DNA of 64,000 nucleotides from Citrus sinensis (lineage: Eukaryota > Streptophyta > Magnoliopsida > Sapindales > Rutaceae), in assembly GCF_022201045.2 (NCBI RefSeq), contig NC_068564.1, positions 4,402,001 through 4,466,000 on the forward strand, read 5' to 3'. A model generated the notes under the pieces. That model was not told where the DNA came from. It was given only the letters and a program-made list of their open reading frames with translations, and did not search any database. A program made the position numbers and the translations under genes. The first letter of the stretch is position 1, and each line of letters begins with the position of its first letter. Of the stretch, positions 38,955 through 50,669 are shown piece after piece.

Positions 38955-39059
38955 GTTCCCATTCTCAACTTGGTCTCTCCATCACATCTAGTGAAACAAG
39001 AAACAAAGAAACCAAACGCACAAAACACAACACTTTGCTTTTGTGCTTCGATCAAATCT

Positions 39060-39905
39060 ATGGATAAGCACAGGATTTGCAAGATCTGTAACAGACGTTT
39101 TGCTAATGGCAAAGCCATGGGAGGTCACATGAGATCTCACTTTGCAAAACATCCGATTTCTTCATCAAACATCAACCCATCCCCACCAAAATACCCATCT
39201 TCATCTTCTTCACTGAGTAACATGCAAACTTATCGATCTGTTAATAATCGACCTTTTTCCGGTCTTGAGGATGAAAGTGAGGCTGAGTCCTCGAGGAATT
39301 TGACGAAAGCAAGATCGAAAAGGCCTCTTAGGACGATTGAATCTGTAAGTAATTCAGTTACTGAAAATTTTTTGTCCGATAGAGAAGTTGCTATGTGTCT
39401 TCTAAAGCTTTCAAAGGATAACTGGTTACAAAAGGACAAACAAGTAGTGGTTGCAGAAGCAGTGGTGGATGAAGATGAATATGTAAGAGGCAAGAGCGAT
39501 GATGGTGACAATGACGAGGAGGAGGATAAAGAAGAAGATGAGTCGTCTTTGGTTTCGCGAACTAATAAGTACAAGTGCAAGACATGCAAGAAAGAGTTTC
39601 GATCTTATCAAGCATTAGGAGGACACAAAGCCAGTCACAAGAAGATTAAGATTCATCATAATGGGAGTAGTGATGCAGCTGCTGCTGGTGATGCTGTTGT
39701 TATGGATCAAAGAGTCTTTAAGTGCCCGTTTTGTGACAAAGTGTTTGATTCTGGCCAAGCCCTCGGTGGGCACAAGAAAATTCACTTCACTTACTTAGCT
39801 ACCCCTATCACAAAAATTACTTCATCAGCAAAATCATCTGGTGCAAAATTTATAGATCTTAATTTACCAGCCCCTGAAGATGATAGTGAAGTAAGTCAAG
39901 TTTAA
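39060..39905 (+). CDS. ZAT-type C2H2 zinc-finger repressor, single exon
   Basis: An intronless frame of 281 aa. Three C2H2 fingers are visible: residues 7-27 (CKICNRRF then GKAMGGHMRSH), about 172-194 (CKTCKKEF then QALGGHKASH) and about 222-242 (CPFCDKVF then QALGGHKKIH). Fingers 2 and 3 carry the plant-specific QALGGH helix; finger 1 has the variant KAMGGH. A conserved leucine-rich box (MCLLKLSKDNW) lies before finger 2, followed by a strongly acidic stretch. The C-terminus holds the EAR repression motif DLNLP at about residue 266. This order fits the ZAT1/ZAT4/ZAT9 group, nuclear DNA-binding repressors linked in Arabidopsis to stress and development. The frame runs open to 38970, but only from a TTG; the first ATG in this frame is at 39060 and immediately precedes finger 1. 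Confidence 0.93.
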   Translation: MDKHRICKICNRRFANGKAMGGHMRSHFAKHPISSSNINPSPPKYPSSSSSLSNMQTYRSVNNRPFSGLEDESEAESSRNLTKARSKRPLRTIESVSNSVTENFLSDREVAMCLLKLSKDNWLQKDKQVVVAEAVVDEDEYVRGKSDDGDNDEEEDKEEDESSLVSRTNKYKCKTCKKEFRSYQALGGHKASHKKIKIHHNGSSDAAAAGDAVVMDQRVFKCPFCDKVFDSGQALGGHKKIHFTYLATPITKITSSAKSSGAKFIDLNLPAPEDDSEVSQV

Positions 39906-41960
39906 TTTAGCTTCCGAAAAGTTGAAATTCAAGTTTTTGAACTACAATCTAATTTATTTCATATGCTTTTTGTTTTGTATATGCAAACAGCTTTGTAATC
40001 AATATTTGATACACAGTTTGAACTTTGAAGAGCTTAATTGGTTCATCATGAATATGTTGTTGGCTTATTATTCTTCTTCGTTTTGTCTATGGCGATTTGT
40101 TTTGTTAATGGATGGATGAATTTCATGACCCTGGAAATATCTATTGTCTTTTTGCAGTAAAGGGTTTTGCACAACTTAGTCAAAAATAGAGTAAGTACAA
40201 ATTAATAAGGTGCACCTATGAAAGGAGATTACAAAATTTATGTCCCATTTAATTACAATTTTAAATATTATAGTAATTGGTAATAAAGTTCATGAGTTTT
40301 CTTTGAAACATATATAGGAGTTTCATGCAAAGAAAGTTACATTGAAAGCTACACATTGTTTGGCTTCTGAAATATACAGTTGTTTTTTAGCTTTGCCAAC
40401 AGATTTCCCTAGTTTTTCTCATTAAATTTATTACTGGAGAGAGAAATTAAATTAAATCTTTTTTTTTTTGGCTTTTGGATAGCTTTACAGATGGTGAAGA
40501 AGAAGTCAAAGAAAGCCATGGATTTCCTGTTTATCTTTTCCAATTTAGATTCTCTCATAATTTAGTTTCTTTAAAAACTAGAACAAATTATGAGTAATTT
40601 TGGTAGTGCCATACTGCCATGCCCATGCCCCCTAAATTCTCCAAATTTTGTTTCTTAATGTGAAGAGAAATTAATGCTTGCTAAGTTTACATTATTTTGT
40701 AGATTTTTTAGTCACTTTAGCAAAGTGTGGAATATTGAGAAGATGCCTGAATTAATTTGTATAGTCAAATGTCATTTAATTTTGGGTTATACATAATAAC
40801 ATATATGGTGCCTGGTTCAAGATTTTACCACATTATTTCAGCCGCAAGTTTTGTGGCAAATATTGCAGTTACTATGGAGTAGATGTAAATGCCCCGTGTA
40901 CGTTTAAATTTAGATCATCATTTGGCTAGCTAGAGAAAAAAAAATGCTTAAAGATATAATTCAATCGAGAGGCCATTGTTGTTGTGAAGGATAGTTTAAT
41001 ATTAGTATCATACTTCATTCAAAAAGCAAGAAAATTAGATAAAATTTTCTTTGATTTTCAATTTCTATTAATAAGTTTGTGAATGCATATATATAGTACA
41101 CAAGGTGAAGGTAATAACATTATATATCAGAACAGACTCAAATTGGTGAGAGGTATTGATATTTGTTGCCGTTGAAAAATTAGGAAAATTCGTCTCATCG
41201 ATTACTTACATATTTATTTATTTTTTTGGTTATTAAAAATTGAAAACTCCAGCAACTGCCACTTCTGGCCACTTGAACGCCGCTGGCAGCTGGGTAGCAG
41301 TGTCTTTAGAGGTTAAATTTAGCATTGTTGCAATCTTTGTTACAAGATCTACGCAGCCATTGTTGATGACTAAGCTCTTGTTTTCAAGAAAACAAGATTT
41401 GAGAGTTACGAAGACAAACTCGAGGTTTACTCATTAGCGATGTTTGTGATCCGCCCAGGTGGGTTCTAATACATGGCTTCATAAAACTCGACCAATGTAC
41501 ACAATTATATAAATATCGTCAATGATTAATCACATCTTGTTTTTGGGAAAATAAAAAAAGAAATTGAGTTGTGGCTGCAGAAAATTTAATTATTTACTTT
41601 TAGTGGATGGTTGTTTGGGTCGGGTTGAACTAAACTGAAACAAATTCGGAATTGATTTCAATTTTCAGTTTGGTTTAGTTGGACCCTCAAAATCAAACAT
41701 ATTAAAAATGTGAAATCAATTGAGTTTTAATTTGATTCGGGTTAAACATCAAACCTGATCGATTTTGTTTTAAAAGAAAAAAACTAAATATAAAAGTAAA
41801 AAGATATACCAGGTCCCACCCACCCTACCAAAATTAAGAAACCCTAAGCTAAGCCAAAACTAATCCACAATTTAATCAACCCGACACACCTATTGTGTCG
41901 TGTAATTATAATATGGCATGGCATTTGATTTAAGAGTATAAAATCGGAATCTGCGAGCAG
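39906..41960. other. Intergenic region downstream of the C2H2 gene
   Basis: A/T-rich sequence with the 3' flank of the zinc-finger gene at its left. The open frame at 41240-41437 has slightly more balanced composition but resembles no known protein. No RNA gene or bounded mobile element was seen. Confidence 0.5.
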
Positions 41961-41965
41961 TAATT

Positions 41966-42219
41966 AAGAGTCTATTTAGTATTGAGGTGCTATAGTTTTT
42001 TTATATAAAAAAAAATTGTAGCAGTAAAATAAAAATGATACAGTAAGGTAAATATGATTTATAAATAATAATTTTAAATAAAAATAATAAAGATATTATA
42101 TATCTTTTATTATAAAAGTGTGAGATATATAAAATTAACTTTTAAAAATATCGGTAAACATTTATGAAACACTTTAGAACTGTAAATTTTAAGTTATACT
42201 ACCCAATCAAACATACCCT
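41966..42219. mobile_element. hAT-type MITE, family copy B
   Basis: The left end is AAGAGTCTATTTAGTATTG and the reverse complement of the right end is TAGGGTATGTTTGATTGGG. The interior shares with copies A and C the series AATAAAAATGATA, AAATAATAATTTTAAAT, ATTATAAAAGTG and CATTTATGAAACACTT. It is about 254 bases long, non-coding and diverged. Confidence 0.6.
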
Positions 42220-42939
42220 AAAATGATTAATTAGTTCTGTTAAACCCTAATTGCTCTTTTTTTCAATTGAGTAATTGTAGCAAACAATTATAACTATATA
42301 TTGCAGAAGAGTACTATATATTGTCATCTATTATTTATGACTAATTCTTATAAGATTACTTGCCAATAAAATTTGGTGATATGTACAATTCAATAGAATT
42401 GATAGTGTAATTAATTTGTATCCTATTTATGTATGGATACACACCATGTCCACCATTCCAAATAAAGCATGGAATTGTATACCATTCCAAATAAAGCATG
42501 AAAACTCTTGTTGACAAATTCATTTAAGAGCCAGAGTCTATCCAAGTATATTTCTATCCTTTTATTCATAATAAAATATTTGTAAAAGATATATTAATTA
42601 ATTAATTAATTAAAGAGTATACTGGTTGGAAGTCATCTTTTAATAAGAGCTTATTTATTTTAATAAAAATAATGATCAAATTAATAGACAATAATACATA
42701 TTTTAGTGAAATAATTTTTTAGTACACTAAAATTTGTATATTTATGTCTTATACCTTAGTCCGCACTAGTAGTGCACATGCATGCTCATAAGCCACACAT
42801 GATTTTTCAAAAGCAAGTTGTTAATTTAAAGCACATGTATGCTTCACCTGTGTGCTTTTCATGCTTGCTTGGAGACTGTGGGCATATATGTAAATGAAGA
42901 ATTGAAGTAGCTCTTCTTATTTTCACAAATTGAATCGAA

Positions 42940-43095
42940 ACAGATCAATTGAAAGAGACAAGAAAATAGAGAAACCGAGAGAAAAAGAGAAAGAAGTAAA
43001 AGAAAAGAGGAAAGAGGAAAGAGGGAAAAAACAAAAAATAAAATAAGAAAAGAGATGCCACGAGTGAGGATGAAGAAAAAGAAATAAGAAAGTTA
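42940..43095 (+). repeat. Polypurine tract
   Basis: About 150 bases are almost only A and G on the plus strand (GAGAGAAAAAGAGAAAGAAG and similar). The tract is low-complexity and non-coding. It lies just left of the CACTA-element remnant and could be part of it or an independent simple repeat. Confidence 0.6.
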
Positions 43096-43327
43096 TGGAA
43101 ATTGGAGTTGTATAATTAGAATTATATTATATGGATTAGTAGGTAACAAATTTAATTTACTTATTTGGCCAAAAGATGCAGAAAGTATAAATTGTAAGGC
43201 TAAAGATACAGTACATAAACATTGAATGTTTAGCTAGTTTCTAGATTCTCCTAATTCACTGTCTTGTTATAGTGTCTCTTTTATTAGTTATTTCTTACTT
43301 TTCAGCTTTTATTTTATTTTTTTAGAC

Positions 43328-45122
43328 TAGATGTAAGAAAAATGCTGAAAATAGACAAAACTCCCATACATTCATCGTGGGGGATCTAAATCATTTATTG
43401 TTCATCGTGAGGAGAACTCTAAGGTAATAATCTTCAACTATAAATATTTTTATAAAGCAGTATATATGTTTAAAAAATATGATATAGTATGTATTTTTTT
43501 AACAGCATAACAAGAGCGGTAAAGAGTAAAGCTTTCATGATTTATTTCTTTCTACTCACTATAGCACCAATAAAGGATGGGTGAATTCTGAGGCGCAATC
43601 AAGATATGTAAGCTCCTTATTTATTTTTAAAGTCAAATTTTTTACATTATTTAAATTGTTTATGTTTTTTTATTATTTTTATTTAAAGGAAAAATGATCC
43701 AACTTCAAGAAGAAGTTGTTAATGAAGGATACAAGCCACTTAGCGATGAGCAACTATCTCAAGCAATGTGCGGTAAGAAATCCAATTATATTTTTGGACT
43801 TGGAGTGCATTATCTACCACGTCATTTACAAGCTTCAACATCTAATGAAAATAATTCAACATTGCGAAATGAGTTAGATTCTACAAAGACAGAACTTCAA
43901 GCAACTAAGAATGAGCTTCAAGAAACAAAGAGTGGGCTTCAATCAACTAAGACTACCATAGATGATTTGTCTAGTAGGTTTAGACAATTTGAGACCCTTA
44001 CGAACTCTTATATAGCTGGTCATTCTAATGCTTCAAGGTTGACATCGGTTCATCCCTTTGGACCATGATTTTCTAGTGCATTCTTGCATGCATTGGACTC
44101 AACACTAGTTAGTGTGTTTGTCTTGGAAACTTAATTAATTTGTGTGCTAGGCTTATGCTATTTTTTGTTTGTCAATTGAGAAAGAAGTTGCTGGTGATGG
44201 CCTTGTCTATTATTTCTATTAGACTTATATGTATTTTATCTATTATGTCTATTAGACTTATATGTATTTTGGTTTATGTGCAATGAATATTGGGCTTTGA
44301 TTTTAATGTGTATAATAGAATGTTTAATTTCTAATTTAAATAGCTTTATAGATTCTCAATTACAAAAAGAATTTGATATATAAAAGATGTGGCAAGTAAA
44401 ATAATATACTATTAAAATTTCATGTTAAATATTAATATTAAATTCGCTTAATAATTAAATAGTAAATATATACTGATTTTTGTGGCTAAAGCATTGCATT
44501 TTCCTGGCAAAATAAACCCAACAAAGGTAATTAGTCACAAATAAATTTCATAATTAATGTAAAATTCGCCACAAACAGATCGTAGCTAATGCACACACGT
44601 TTAACCACCCATTATTTACCACAATGAATAGTGTTGCCAAATAGAGTAATTGGTGACAAAACCACTTCGTGGCCAAAGATTGGCAAATTCACCACAAACA
44701 CTTTGTGGCTAATGGTCTTACATTCAACCACAAACATTTTATTTGGCCATAATAATTGGTGTTGCCACATGGAGCAATTAGTGACAAAATAATGTCGCGG
44801 TCATAGGTTGTCACAACAAGTTTCGCGGCTAAATGTTTTACTTTTAGCCACAAACCAACATTTACCCACGAAAATAGAGACATATTTTGTGATAAATAAT
44901 GAAGTATGTGACTTTCGAGATGATTTTTTTACCACGAAAATATACTGTGGCTAATATCCATGAGCCATGAAATCTCTATTTTGTGGCTAAATATCAAATG
45001 CCACAGCTATAAGGCGACGAAACTGGGACAAAAATTTGTTCATGGCAAAAGATAATAAATCACAAAATTTGAGTGTTTTGCCACAAAACGTTTTGTGGCT
45101 AAATGACATTTTTCTTGTAGTG
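43328..45122 (+). mobile_element. Remnant of a CACTA (En/Spm) transposon, right part
   Basis: The right end at 45109-45122 reads, in reverse complement, CACTACAAGAAAAA, the typical CACTA terminal repeat. From about 44460 to the end, many copies of TTTGTGGCTAA and its complement form subterminal repeats, as in CACTA elements where transposase binds. To the left are exons of a plant Transposase_24-type protein (listed separately). No matching left terminus was found in the window, so the left boundary given is only the first recognisable coding remnant. The element is degraded and cannot be autonomous. Confidence 0.65.
43330..44068 (+). pseudogene. Degraded CACTA/Transposase_24-like protein, 3' exons
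   Basis: Three pieces are recognisable. At 43330-43433, CKKNAENR is followed, after a one-base shift, by KLPYIHRGGSKSF and IVHREENSK. At about 43564-43607 is a TNKGWVNSEAQSRY exon. From 43689 onward a KMIQLQEEVVNEG stretch continues to PLSDEQLSQAMCGKKSNYIFGLG and a heptad-like TKTELQATKNELQETKSGLQ coiled coil, ending at 44068. This motif order is that of the plant Ptta/En/Spm transposase family (Pfam Transposase_24). The shift between the first two motifs and the lack of upstream exons show that it is dead. The final exon of 124 codons is open and preserves the coiled coil. Confidence 0.65.
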
Positions 45123-45833
45123 TTTACGAAGTTTAAGCACTTATAATTTAGTTTACGTTATACGTATAAGTTTTGATATAAGTTCGAACAATTAATTTTT
45201 GAATCTTGCATCTTAAACGAAATTTAAGTACTTAAAAATCTACAGGAGCCCTAACGAACCCTAGAATGAAATAAAATTTGTAAATAAATTACTAGCATTA
45301 CTATTATATATTGTATAAGGTATTTATGTTTAATAATATGGTTTGGTAATTGATGTAGGACATGCGCGAGTAAACTTCAAATGGGAATAATTATAGCTAA
45401 CAATTTTAATTTAGATTTGGGCGCATAATTAACATACTGTTTCGAAACGAACAAAAGCATTGTTGTGAGTCTTTTCGAATTTTTGCTAAATTTTAAGTTC
45501 AAATTCATGTTTCAAAAGGTTTATTGGCTAGCGGTGTAGAAAACTTTAATTGTTTTTATCTGTTTATGAGAAATTCGAATTTATTGACCTTTTCTCTTAT
45601 TTAGATTTTTGGTTTTTTTATTTTTTATCTTAGAGTAAAACTACAATTTCTTCATGACTTGACAAAGTATAGGGTATTATAGGAAATTTAACTCAATTAA
45701 GGAGTCTAGTGCATAATAATAATTAGTTTATAAAGTGTGTGCTAACCCTTAGGATTGCTCTTTCTTCAATAAAATTTTAATCTTTTCAGATAGTTTGAGT
45801 TTCTTTATCTCTTTTACAGTTAATATATCTTGA

Positions 45834-46455
45834 GGTAAAAGTTTGATTAATTCCTATACTTTTTATATTAGTACCCGTTTAGTTTTTGTATTTATAAAAA
45901 TACCTTAAAACATCCTGGTTGTTAAATTATTGACCTCTCTATTATTACTTTTATTATTTTTGGCTTGTTTTTATAACATTACCCTCTTACAAATATTTCT
46001 TTTTTTAGAGATTAATAAAAAATTAAATTACCAATTTAAACCCAAAAAAGAAAATAGAAACAAAAGGAATATATATTAATTTTTGTAGAACACTCTACTA
46101 AGGAGTTAATATATTAGCCATTTTTATTAATATCTTAAAAATTATTAATTTAGTTTTTTTATAATATTATTTTTTGGGGACATACACAAGCTTCCAAAAA
46201 AATTAATATATATTCTTTTTATTTTTATTTTATTTTTGGGACTAAATTGGCAATTTAGTTTTTCTTTTTCTTAATGTCTAAAAAAGAAATTTTATTTGTA
46301 AGAGGGAAATATTGTAAAAGCAAACCAAATGAACAAAAAATAATGACACGGGTGTCAATAGTTTAATGATAGGGATGTTTTGAGATACTTTTAAAAATAT
46401 AGGGACTAAACTGATACCAACCTCATAAGATAAAGACTAAATGAGCGTTTACCTT
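45834..46455. mobile_element. 622-bp fold-back element with long inverted arms and 9-bp TSD
   Basis: The two halves are inverted copies of about 270-300 bases each. The left arm begins GGTAAAAGTTTGATTAA and carries TTAAAACATCCTGGTTGTTA and CCCTCTTACAAAT. The reverse complement of the right arm begins GGTAAACGCTCATTTAG and carries the matching CAAAACATCCCTATCATTAA and CCCTCTTACAAAT. The flanks are ATATCTTGA (45825-45833) and ATGTCTTGA (46456-46464), an 8/9 match, which points to a 9-bp target duplication as made by Mutator-type transposases. There is no coding frame. A transcript across it would form a long hairpin. Confidence 0.75.
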
Positions 46456-46799
46456 ATGTCTTGAGCATACATTGTGAAATTGATGCAAATGTTTTAAGAT
46501 ATAATTCAACTTAAGTATCTATTTGGTATCATATATTTAATGGACATTAGTGTTTATTTAATCTCATAAGCTCTTATCATTTTTTTGTCTGTTTATTTTT
46601 TAGTAAAGCTTTTGAATTTAGATAAACTATTTTGCTTCCTTTAGAATAATATCAAATTTTGGGCTTTTGGGAGTAGAAGTTGAAATTGTTTTTCAAAATG
46701 TTAAATTATTTAAAATATCCTTTATTTATTTGACAATTTTATTTCATTTCTTTCATACTAAAACTTTAAAAAATTTGCTCATTAAAGTAATTTTATAAT

Positions 46800-46921
46800 G
46801 GGATATTAGCATTTTTCCATCAAAGTTATTCTGACACATCATGTTAGTACCACGGTTTGGTAAAAACATCATTTTACCACCAAACGTTTAAACTGTTAGC
46901 ATTTTCCCACCATTCCGTTAA
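46800..46921 (+). repeat. Left terminal inverted repeat of the MULE
   Basis: About 122 bases match the reverse complement of 51856-51977 with few differences. Shared blocks include TTCTGACACATCATGT, GGTTTGGTAAAAACATCATT and CCACCAAACGTTTAAACTG. This length is typical of TIR-MULEs. Confidence 0.88.
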
Positions 46922-47587
46922 CTGAATAAAAATTATACTGACGTCATAAGGGTATTTTGGACATCTCACGTGAAGCCAAAACGTTGCGTTTGCAATTGTA
47001 AAAAAACAAGCAATTTGGACATCAAAGCCCTAGAAATCGAAATCAACCCCCTCTCTCTTGTTTCTTGTTCCATCTCCGCCCTCTCTTGCTCTTTGTCATT
47101 GACCCATATCTCTCTCACTCTCGTAGCAGTGTTGTTGCCATCTCTACTGTCTTATACTCTGTTCATTGTAAGTTGTTGACCTCTTTTTTCTTTTTATTTT
47201 TTGGTTATGTTCAATATACTACTTTCTTATTGTTAATTAATTTTTGCCATTGTATTTGTAATCATCAAGCTTACATGCATTTGCCGTTTTGCTGTAATTT
47301 TGGTTATTGGGCATAATTTTGGTTATTGTTCGTTACTTTGTACCCAATTAAATTGCTTTGAGTTGTGATTAGCACTTGAATTTAATAGATTAGGATTATT
47401 AGTTGCTTACTGTTAATTAATTTTTTATTTGTAACCGTCGAGCTTACATGCATTTGTTGTTTTGTTGTAATTTTGGTTATTGGCCATAATTTTGGTTATT
47501 TTTCATTACTTTTTACCTAATTAAATTGCTTTGAGTTGTGCTGTAATTTTGGTTATTCATAATTTTTCCTCGTTTTTAATCTTGTAG

Positions 47588-50500
47588 ATGATGTTACCAA
47601 TACAACTACATTTACTATACAAAGGTGAAAGACACCGTATAGGGCTGATTGAACCTGATGAAGATACCCTGCAGCAGATGAAGAATGAAGCATTGAAGAT
47701 TATTAATGAGCATGGGTTGACGACTCCTGAAAGTGTGCAGTTATCGGTTACCAACCCAAGGAACAAGCTTTCGATTATTATAGATTCTGAGGCAGCCTTG
47801 CAGGTTCAGTTCTGTGCACATGATTCAATGGAAGTGGTAGTGTTTGAAGCCACAATTTTGCCAACCCTACGTCCTGATTTACCATTTTGTGGGGGTGTTA
47901 CAAGCGATGCTACATAACTTTGGAGTGCAGCTATCCGCAGAGCAAATTACATGGGTGAATAACAGTGGAATGAACCACCACCTAGGACTGAAGGCATACA
48001 AGGGCCACCAACAGAGCTGAATGAGAATGATGGGCATGAGACTGATGATGATGATGTAGTATATTCAACTGATGGGAGTCGTATAGATGACACTGATGAT
48101 GATGATGACGACGATAACCAAAATGTAGCTAAGGGTGCAGATATTATGGATGATGCCAGGGGTTCTAGTTTTGACGATGAAACAGTTAAAGTAGATCATG
48201 AACTGTTAGCAGACACATCAGATTTAGATTATGATTTGGGTACCACTTAGCTAAAGGATTATATTGAAGTGCATGCATATAAGCCAGGGCGTAATGGTAA
48301 ACATAGACTGATGTTATGAGATGTATTTGATGATGTTGAGCATTTTAAATATGTGTTAGGTGAAGTGATGGTGGATAAAGGCTTTGAAATTACAAAGGTG
48401 TACAATGAGCCTAGGAGATTTTACGGGAAATGCAAGATTGATGATTGTTCACGGTATGTGATGAGAGGTAAAATAAGGGGTAAGGGTGGATCTGCAATCA
48501 AAGAGTTGCAGAAGAAGCATGAATGTAGACAGACTGAAAGGTCAATGGCTGTGAGCAGTAAATGGATAGTAGAGAAAATTAAGAGCAAAGTTGTTGTAGA
48601 TCCTCATGTGAAGATTTCTGTTCTTCACGAGTTTATACAGAAGACTTATAGTGTGCGGATAGGGGATTTAAAACTATATAGGGCTAGAGAGAGGGCAAGA
48701 AAAGACATTAATGGAGATCATGCGAGGGGATATAAAGATTTATTTCAATATACTGCAGTGATTCACAAGTATGATCCTGGTGCAATTTGTAAAGTACTTT
48801 GTGACGCTGTAACAAGGCCTGAGAAAGCGCTCTTTTAGAGATTCTTTATGGCATTTCTAGCTCAAAAAAATGCCCTTAGCAATGGTTGTAGGCCATATAT
48901 CGGGTTGGACAAGTGTCACTTGAAATCAAAATATGGTGGAGTTCTATTAGCCGTTGTGGGTATGGATGCTAATAATGGAATGGTCCCATTAGCATTAACA
49001 GTGTGTGAGATAGAGAATACTGAAACCTGGACGTGGTTTTTTAGAAATTATGTATTCATATTTTAACAATGGATTAGACCATATTACATTTTGAACAGAT
49101 AGGCAAAAAGGTTTGTTGGGGGCCATTGAAATGACATGGCCTACTGCATATCACAAACCATGTGCTAGACACGTATATGCTAACTTCTACAAAGAACATC
49201 ATGGTGTTAGTTTGAGAAATCTGTTTTGGAGGGTTGTCAGTAGCACTAACAAGTATGATTACACGATTGCAATGGAAATGCTCAAAAAAGAGGAGTTAGA
49301 GGCATGACGGTGGCTAGAGACTGAGCTTGCTGGGTTTACTTGGTCAAGATATGAATATGACAATAATTGCAAAGTAAATTGTACAACTAACAACACTTCA
49401 GAGTGTTTCAATAGTTAGATTTTACCTCATAAAGAGAAGCCTTGCTTGACCATGCTTGAAAGAATTAGATGCACGCTTATGACACTCTTCACAGAAAGGA
49501 AAAAAAAACAATCTTGGACCAACATTCCACTTAGAGTGAAAAAAAAAATATAATGGCTTCTGGGGATCTTCACTTTCAAGTATAATTCTAACTCATTTTC
49601 CTTATAATTAATTTTTTCTTGAACCTGAATGTGCTTCTTTTAATCATTATTCAAATTATTGTTAGGTTAAAGACAAGGGTTATTATCTAGTAAGGAGGTT
49701 CATTGTCGATCTCGTGAGCAGGTCCTGTGATTGTGGTTATTGGGACCTAGCTGGAATCCCATGTACTCATACTATGGCTGTAATTAGTCATGCTAGGCAC
49801 ACGACAGCATAGTATCTACCAAAATACTTACCAAAGAGGCGTACTTAAACACATATGCAGTGATGTTCAAGCCAATTCCTGACAAGGTTACATGGGACCC
49901 TTGTGATAGGCCCAAGCTCTCTCCACCTGAGATTACCAAGAAGATTGGAAGACTAAAAAGTCAAGGAAAAGAGCAGCCACTGAGCCAATAAAAAAAAATA
50001 TCATTTTATATCTAATGTTCCTTTTGTGGTGGGATGAACCACAATGTCAGGAAATGTGCATTAAGGCCATCGATAGCAAGAGAATTAAGAGCCCAGAATC
50101 AGGTAACAGTATATTAAACCTATTGTATTAATTGCTTTTACGTGTATTGAACTTAATTTTTATTGTTATCTATGTAATTTTAAATAGGGAGTTAGTGGGT
50201 CGGGAGAAAGTTCCAATGTAGCAAGTACTTTGAAGAGGACAAAGAAAATAGTAATTCATTTTTTGTTATTAATTGAATAATATTTAGTTTGCTATACATA
50301 TTGATGATTCAATTATTTATATATTTCAATTTAAATAGGTTGTAGGTGGTTCACAAGAGAGCTTTATTGCTCATAGAGGAAGAGGAGGTACTGGTAATAG
50401 AGGAAGAGGAGGGAATAGAAGTCGAAGGAGCCAAGGGGGTAACAGAGCAAGAGCAAGAGGTGGAGTAAGAGGAGATAATAGAAGAATGACAACTAGAGAT

Positions 50501-50669
50501 ACAAGAGTTTGTCAGTGTTTCAAATTAATGTTTGATGTCTGCAAATAGCTATTGCTGGTCTTAGATAATGAGGTAATAATTTTTTTGTCCAGGCCAATAT
50601 GAAGCTGATAATGTTTCCCTGAATCCAACTCAAGGCTCACAAGCTTCACAGATATTAGATGCTTTATGA
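47588..50669 (+). pseudogene. Inactivated MuDR/FRS-related MULE transposase
   Basis: From 47588 a single reading frame runs to about 49066 but is interrupted by stop codons at 47915, 47960, 48248, 48317 and 48836. Near 49045-49060 the coding sense shifts by one base and a further stop follows. Domains in order: an N-terminal LLYKGERHRIGLIEPDED-type domain (47588-47880); an acidic spacer rich in Asp; a Mut DNA-binding domain with CKIDDCSRYVMRG (about 48340-48560); the MULE core with YIGLDKCHLK and LLAVVGMDANNGMVPLA (about 48850-49310); a SWIM zinc finger with CDCGYWDLAGIPCTH (about 49726-49800); a CX2CX4HX4C zinc knuckle (about 50016-50058); and an Arg/Gly-rich tail (50341-50520) ending at TGA 50667. 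Introns separate the last parts. Five nonsense changes plus a shift make it a clear pseudogene. Confidence 0.85.

Noticed and set aside
38970..39059. N-terminal extension of the C2H2 protein
   Set aside because: The frame opens with TTG rather than ATG; the first ATG is at 39060, directly before finger 1.
41240..41437. 65-codon plus-strand frame with balanced composition
   Set aside because: Neither strand gives a recognisable protein and no splice-compatible neighbours were found.
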